DNA of 64,000 bases from contig NZ_JABAIJ010000011.1 of NCBI RefSeq assembly GCF_012641435.1, forward strand, positions 124,001 to 188,000, given 5' to 3'. The translations under genes were made by a program, and so were the position numbers. The stretch's first letter is position 1. Each line of letters opens with the position of its first letter. This document shows, piece after piece, positions 61,874 to 64,000 of the stretch. A model generated the notes under the pieces. That model was not told where the DNA came from, did no database searches, and saw nothing but the letters and a program-made list of their open reading frames with translations. Source of the stretch: Rhizobium sp. P38BS-XIX. GTDB taxonomy: Bacteria; Pseudomonadota; Alphaproteobacteria; Rhizobiales; Rhizobiaceae.

Positions 61874-63505
61874 TCAAATACGGCATCGAACCGTTGGAAA
61901 TCTCCTCCGCTCCCTCATGCCAAACATGACATAATGAGTTAAGGCATTCATCCCAGAATCCCTAACATCGGAATTTTCTTCAAGGTAGATGTCTTCGCTG
62001 AATCCAGATTTACGGAGCTGAATCGAGTCAAAAAAGATCGCGATCCTTCTTGCCAGACGATGTAACAAACCGTTGCTTCTTTCACTGTAGCGAGTGGAGG
62101 CGAAATGGAATGCTGCATCGATACTAGACAAATGATCCCTAAGATAGGATATTTCGCCGCTAATTCTTAAATTCAAGTTAGCATGCTCCTCGATCAAATT
62201 CGCTTGAGAGAGCAGCTCCTCTCTCAGAGAGTCTGACAAATCACCGCTTCCCTGAACCGCAATCGCCATTTCCTCCAGCCGTTGACTAAGAGTGTCGCGA
62301 TCACCGCGTATGGATTCGAGGTCTAATTGAACAGCCGCTTTTTCCGCTTGCACGGCTTCGAGTGCATTTTGGACATCCTTGATATGGCCTCGAGCTATGT
62401 CGAGTTCTTGCTGAAGATTCCCCTTCGTTATGTCGGCTATGTCCCGATCCCGCCGAAGTTGCTCAATTTCAAATTCGGTGACCTGCAGTTTTTGCTCAAG
62501 AGCTGCTCTATCCACCTGCGCAAGAGCGGAAGTTTCTACTAGGAGGTCTCTTTCGACCCGAATTTGGGCCACACTACTTATTGCCTCAAGGGCCTCGAGT
62601 TCAATGCGATTTAGAACGGCTTTGGTTTTGCTAAGGCTCTGCGTAATTTCAGCGATCCAATTCGCAAGATATTTTGCGCCCCTTTTCTGCTCTGGGAAAA
62701 CAGCATCCAGAAACTTTGCACGCAAATCAGCGTAATACGCATGCTGCGGGTGAAACTCCCATGGACCTCCCCATGGAGCATCGTCAGATGTGAATTCGAG
62801 TGATAGTTCTGACTTGACGACCTTCACACCTTCATAGCATGAGATGAACGCGTCAATTTCATCGAGAATACGATTGCGCGCTGATATGATCCTAGCATTA
62901 GGAAGAGGAACAAATTCGCCATCCTTGAGTTCTGTTGTGCAGCACCGACGCGATAGGAAAAGGACAGAAACGCCTCTCCGAATTCGCTCTTTGAGAATAT
63001 TTTGATAAAATAAATCAAAATAATGCTTCCAATTGTCCCAGTAAAATTGACTGTCTGTCGAAATAAATTTTGCTCTGCTAAGCTGAGAATTTTCATTGAA
63101 AACTATATCCTTAAAGGAAGCATTGAATATTTCGTTGCGGATATCGGAAATTATAGTGTCGTCGATTTTGAGAACGCCTGTTACAAAATCGCTGGCGGCC
63201 TCGAAGACGATGATCGAGTTAGGCGCTTCAATTATTCGTTTGTAGACAATTTTCGAAGCTTCACGATTCAGCAATCTCGAAAATTCCTCGGATTCAAATT
63301 CCGCATGCTGAAGCTCAATGGGTGGTGACATCACCGTGGGGACTGCGGCGCGCCAAAAATGAGTAAATTCGATCACATCTACAAGTTGATTGAATACCTC
63401 TAGCGAATTGCAGCCACCTATAGTCAGGATGGATTTTTTTGCTGGTGCACGCACCTCGGAGAACGCTTCTATTTCGTGATCTTCTATGACTACCAATCTA
63501 TTCAT
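61874..63505 (-). CDS. DUF6270-like protein with long coiled coil and tail motif
   Basis: A 543-residue protein. The N-terminal 275 residues look like a DUF6270 domain: ILTIGGCNSLEVF near 26, a FLSRRCCTTEL region near 183, and a closing segment with DAPWGGPWEFHPQHAYY near 245-262. Residues about 300-450 form a coiled coil. The last 44 residues contain YLEENSDVRDSGMNALTHYVMFGMRER, similar to the tail of the two-domain glycosyltransferase. DUF6270 proteins occur in surface-glycan loci, and their activity is not established. No signal peptide or membrane helix is visible. Confidence 0.65.
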   Translation of the reverse strand: MNRLVVIEDHEIEAFSEVRAPAKKSILTIGGCNSLEVFNQLVDVIEFTHFWRAAVPTVMSPPIELQHAEFESEEFSRLLNREASKIVYKRIIEAPNSIIVFEAASDFVTGVLKIDDTIISDIRNEIFNASFKDIVFNENSQLSRAKFISTDSQFYWDNWKHYFDLFYQNILKERIRRGVSVLFLSRRCCTTELKDGEFVPLPNARIISARNRILDEIDAFISCYEGVKVVKSELSLEFTSDDAPWGGPWEFHPQHAYYADLRAKFLDAVFPEQKRGAKYLANWIAEITQSLSKTKAVLNRIELEALEAISSVAQIRVERDLLVETSALAQVDRAALEQKLQVTEFEIEQLRRDRDIADITKGNLQQELDIARGHIKDVQNALEAVQAEKAAVQLDLESIRGDRDTLSQRLEEMAIAVQGSGDLSDSLREELLSQANLIEEHANLNLRISGEISYLRDHLSSIDAAFHFASTRYSERSNGLLHRLARRIAIFFDSIQLRKSGFSEDIYLEENSDVRDSGMNALTHYVMFGMRERRRFPTVRCRI

Positions 63506-64000
63506 TATGAAATCTATCCGGCTGCGCTAATTTTGATTTTTTATGACTATGGTGTTATGGTCTAATATACTCTAAGAAGAGTCAATAAGTTAGATGCAGT
63601 CACGCAAAATTACGGTCACGTAGAAACGCGGCCATATAGGAGTATATTCTCTTTGGCATGGAGAGTTCAGATGTCATTTTCGATTTGAAATCGAGCGAAG
63701 CGCGGTTTTAGTGTTGTTCTTCAATTTATTGTCTTCAACGTTGCTCTATTGCTAACGGCAAACTTTCCGGCTGAGGCGTTTGCTTCAATGCACGCGCGAG
63801 CGTCAGTTCACATGAATTTGGAACCAAGCATTGCGCACGTTGACGGCCAAGCAAAATGGTGAAGTGTATGCCCTATACTGGTAGAAGTTGGTTGGCATTC
63901 GTAATGTCTTAGGCTCTGAATATGCTGCGTTTTTACTGCGAGCAAGATCGCTGTTTTGCGATGGTCGGCGGAAGAACGCGAGGCCTCCAACACCAGATAA
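63506..64000. other. A+T-rich gene-free end of the window
   Basis: About 495 bases with no supportable gene. The part next to the DUF6270-like gene is very A+T-rich and probably holds its promoter. A plus-strand frame near 63,710-63,860 looks like a hydrophobic signal followed by a short tail but has no start codon and soon ends. A minus-strand frame of 61 codons near the end has no ribosome-binding site or known family. Confidence 0.4.

Noticed and set aside
63690..63870. Hydrophobic signal-like peptide in the right-end intergenic region
   Set aside because: The frame begins right after a stop codon, contains no usable start ahead of the hydrophobic part and ends within about 50 codons.
1..64000. 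CRISPR arrays, tRNA or rRNA genes
   Set aside because: No regularly spaced direct repeats and no tRNA-like cloverleaf or rRNA core sequences were noticed on reading. A dedicated search was not possible.

Overview
The window reads as an alphaproteobacterium of the family Rhizobiaceae, most likely Rhizobium. Supporting signs are G+C-rich, densely packed metabolic operons, many ABC importers and GntR regulators, a rhizobial cellulose cluster (bcsN-A-B-Z-K order) and an isocitrate lyase gene followed by the small companion gene known from Sinorhizobium. No rRNA, tRNA, CRISPR array, replication origin or prophage was seen. All family assignments come from reading motifs by eye, not from searches.

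Positions 1-12,450. The end of one aldehyde dehydrogenase gene is followed by a complete paralogue, then a GFA-type protein, a hexapeptide acetyltransferase and an MFS exporter. An asparagine/aspartate module follows: a FadR-type regulator, aspartase, asparagine permease and asparaginase, with a perfect 15-base inverted repeat in the divergent promoter. Next is an acetate/glyoxylate module: isocitrate lyase, its small companion gene, and a divergent XRE-type regulator with repeated operator-like motifs between them.

Positions 12,450-26,200. A six-gene operon encodes a polar amino-acid ABC importer, an MmgE/PrpD protein and a flavin monooxygenase. This gene set resembles the Bacillus yxe operon for S-(2-succino)cysteine breakdown. 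A convergent ABC exporter follows, then a minus-strand sugar or sugar-acid operon: DapA-family aldolase, GntR regulator, binding protein, two permeases and a PfkB kinase.

Positions 26,500-39,730. A KTSC-domain small protein comes first. It is followed by a probable hexarate (galactarate/glucarate) locus of ACS-type transporter, FadR regulator, DapA-family dehydratase and GarD/UxaA-type dehydratase. A soluble histidine kinase with its response regulator then lies divergent to a ribose-type ABC importer and an SMP-30 lactonase.

Positions 39,770-49,000 hold the cellulose operon on the minus strand (bcsN, bcsA, bcsB, bcsZ, bcsK). Positions 49,490-54,900 are an insertion-sequence graveyard: a decayed IS5-family copy, a decayed IS66-family element, and a second IS5-family remnant. 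The last shares one pair of near-perfect terminal repeats with a zinc-ribbon gene.

Positions 54,920-63,510 are visibly more A+T-rich and look like an acquired surface-polysaccharide island. It holds an H-type lectin-domain protein, a two-domain glycosyltransferase, an FkbM methyltransferase, a divergent GT-B-like protein, GalE, an ABC-2 polysaccharide export permease and a DUF6270-like coiled-coil protein. Two of these proteins end in the same short C-terminal motif. This island and the yxe-like operon are the parts least explained by well-known systems.
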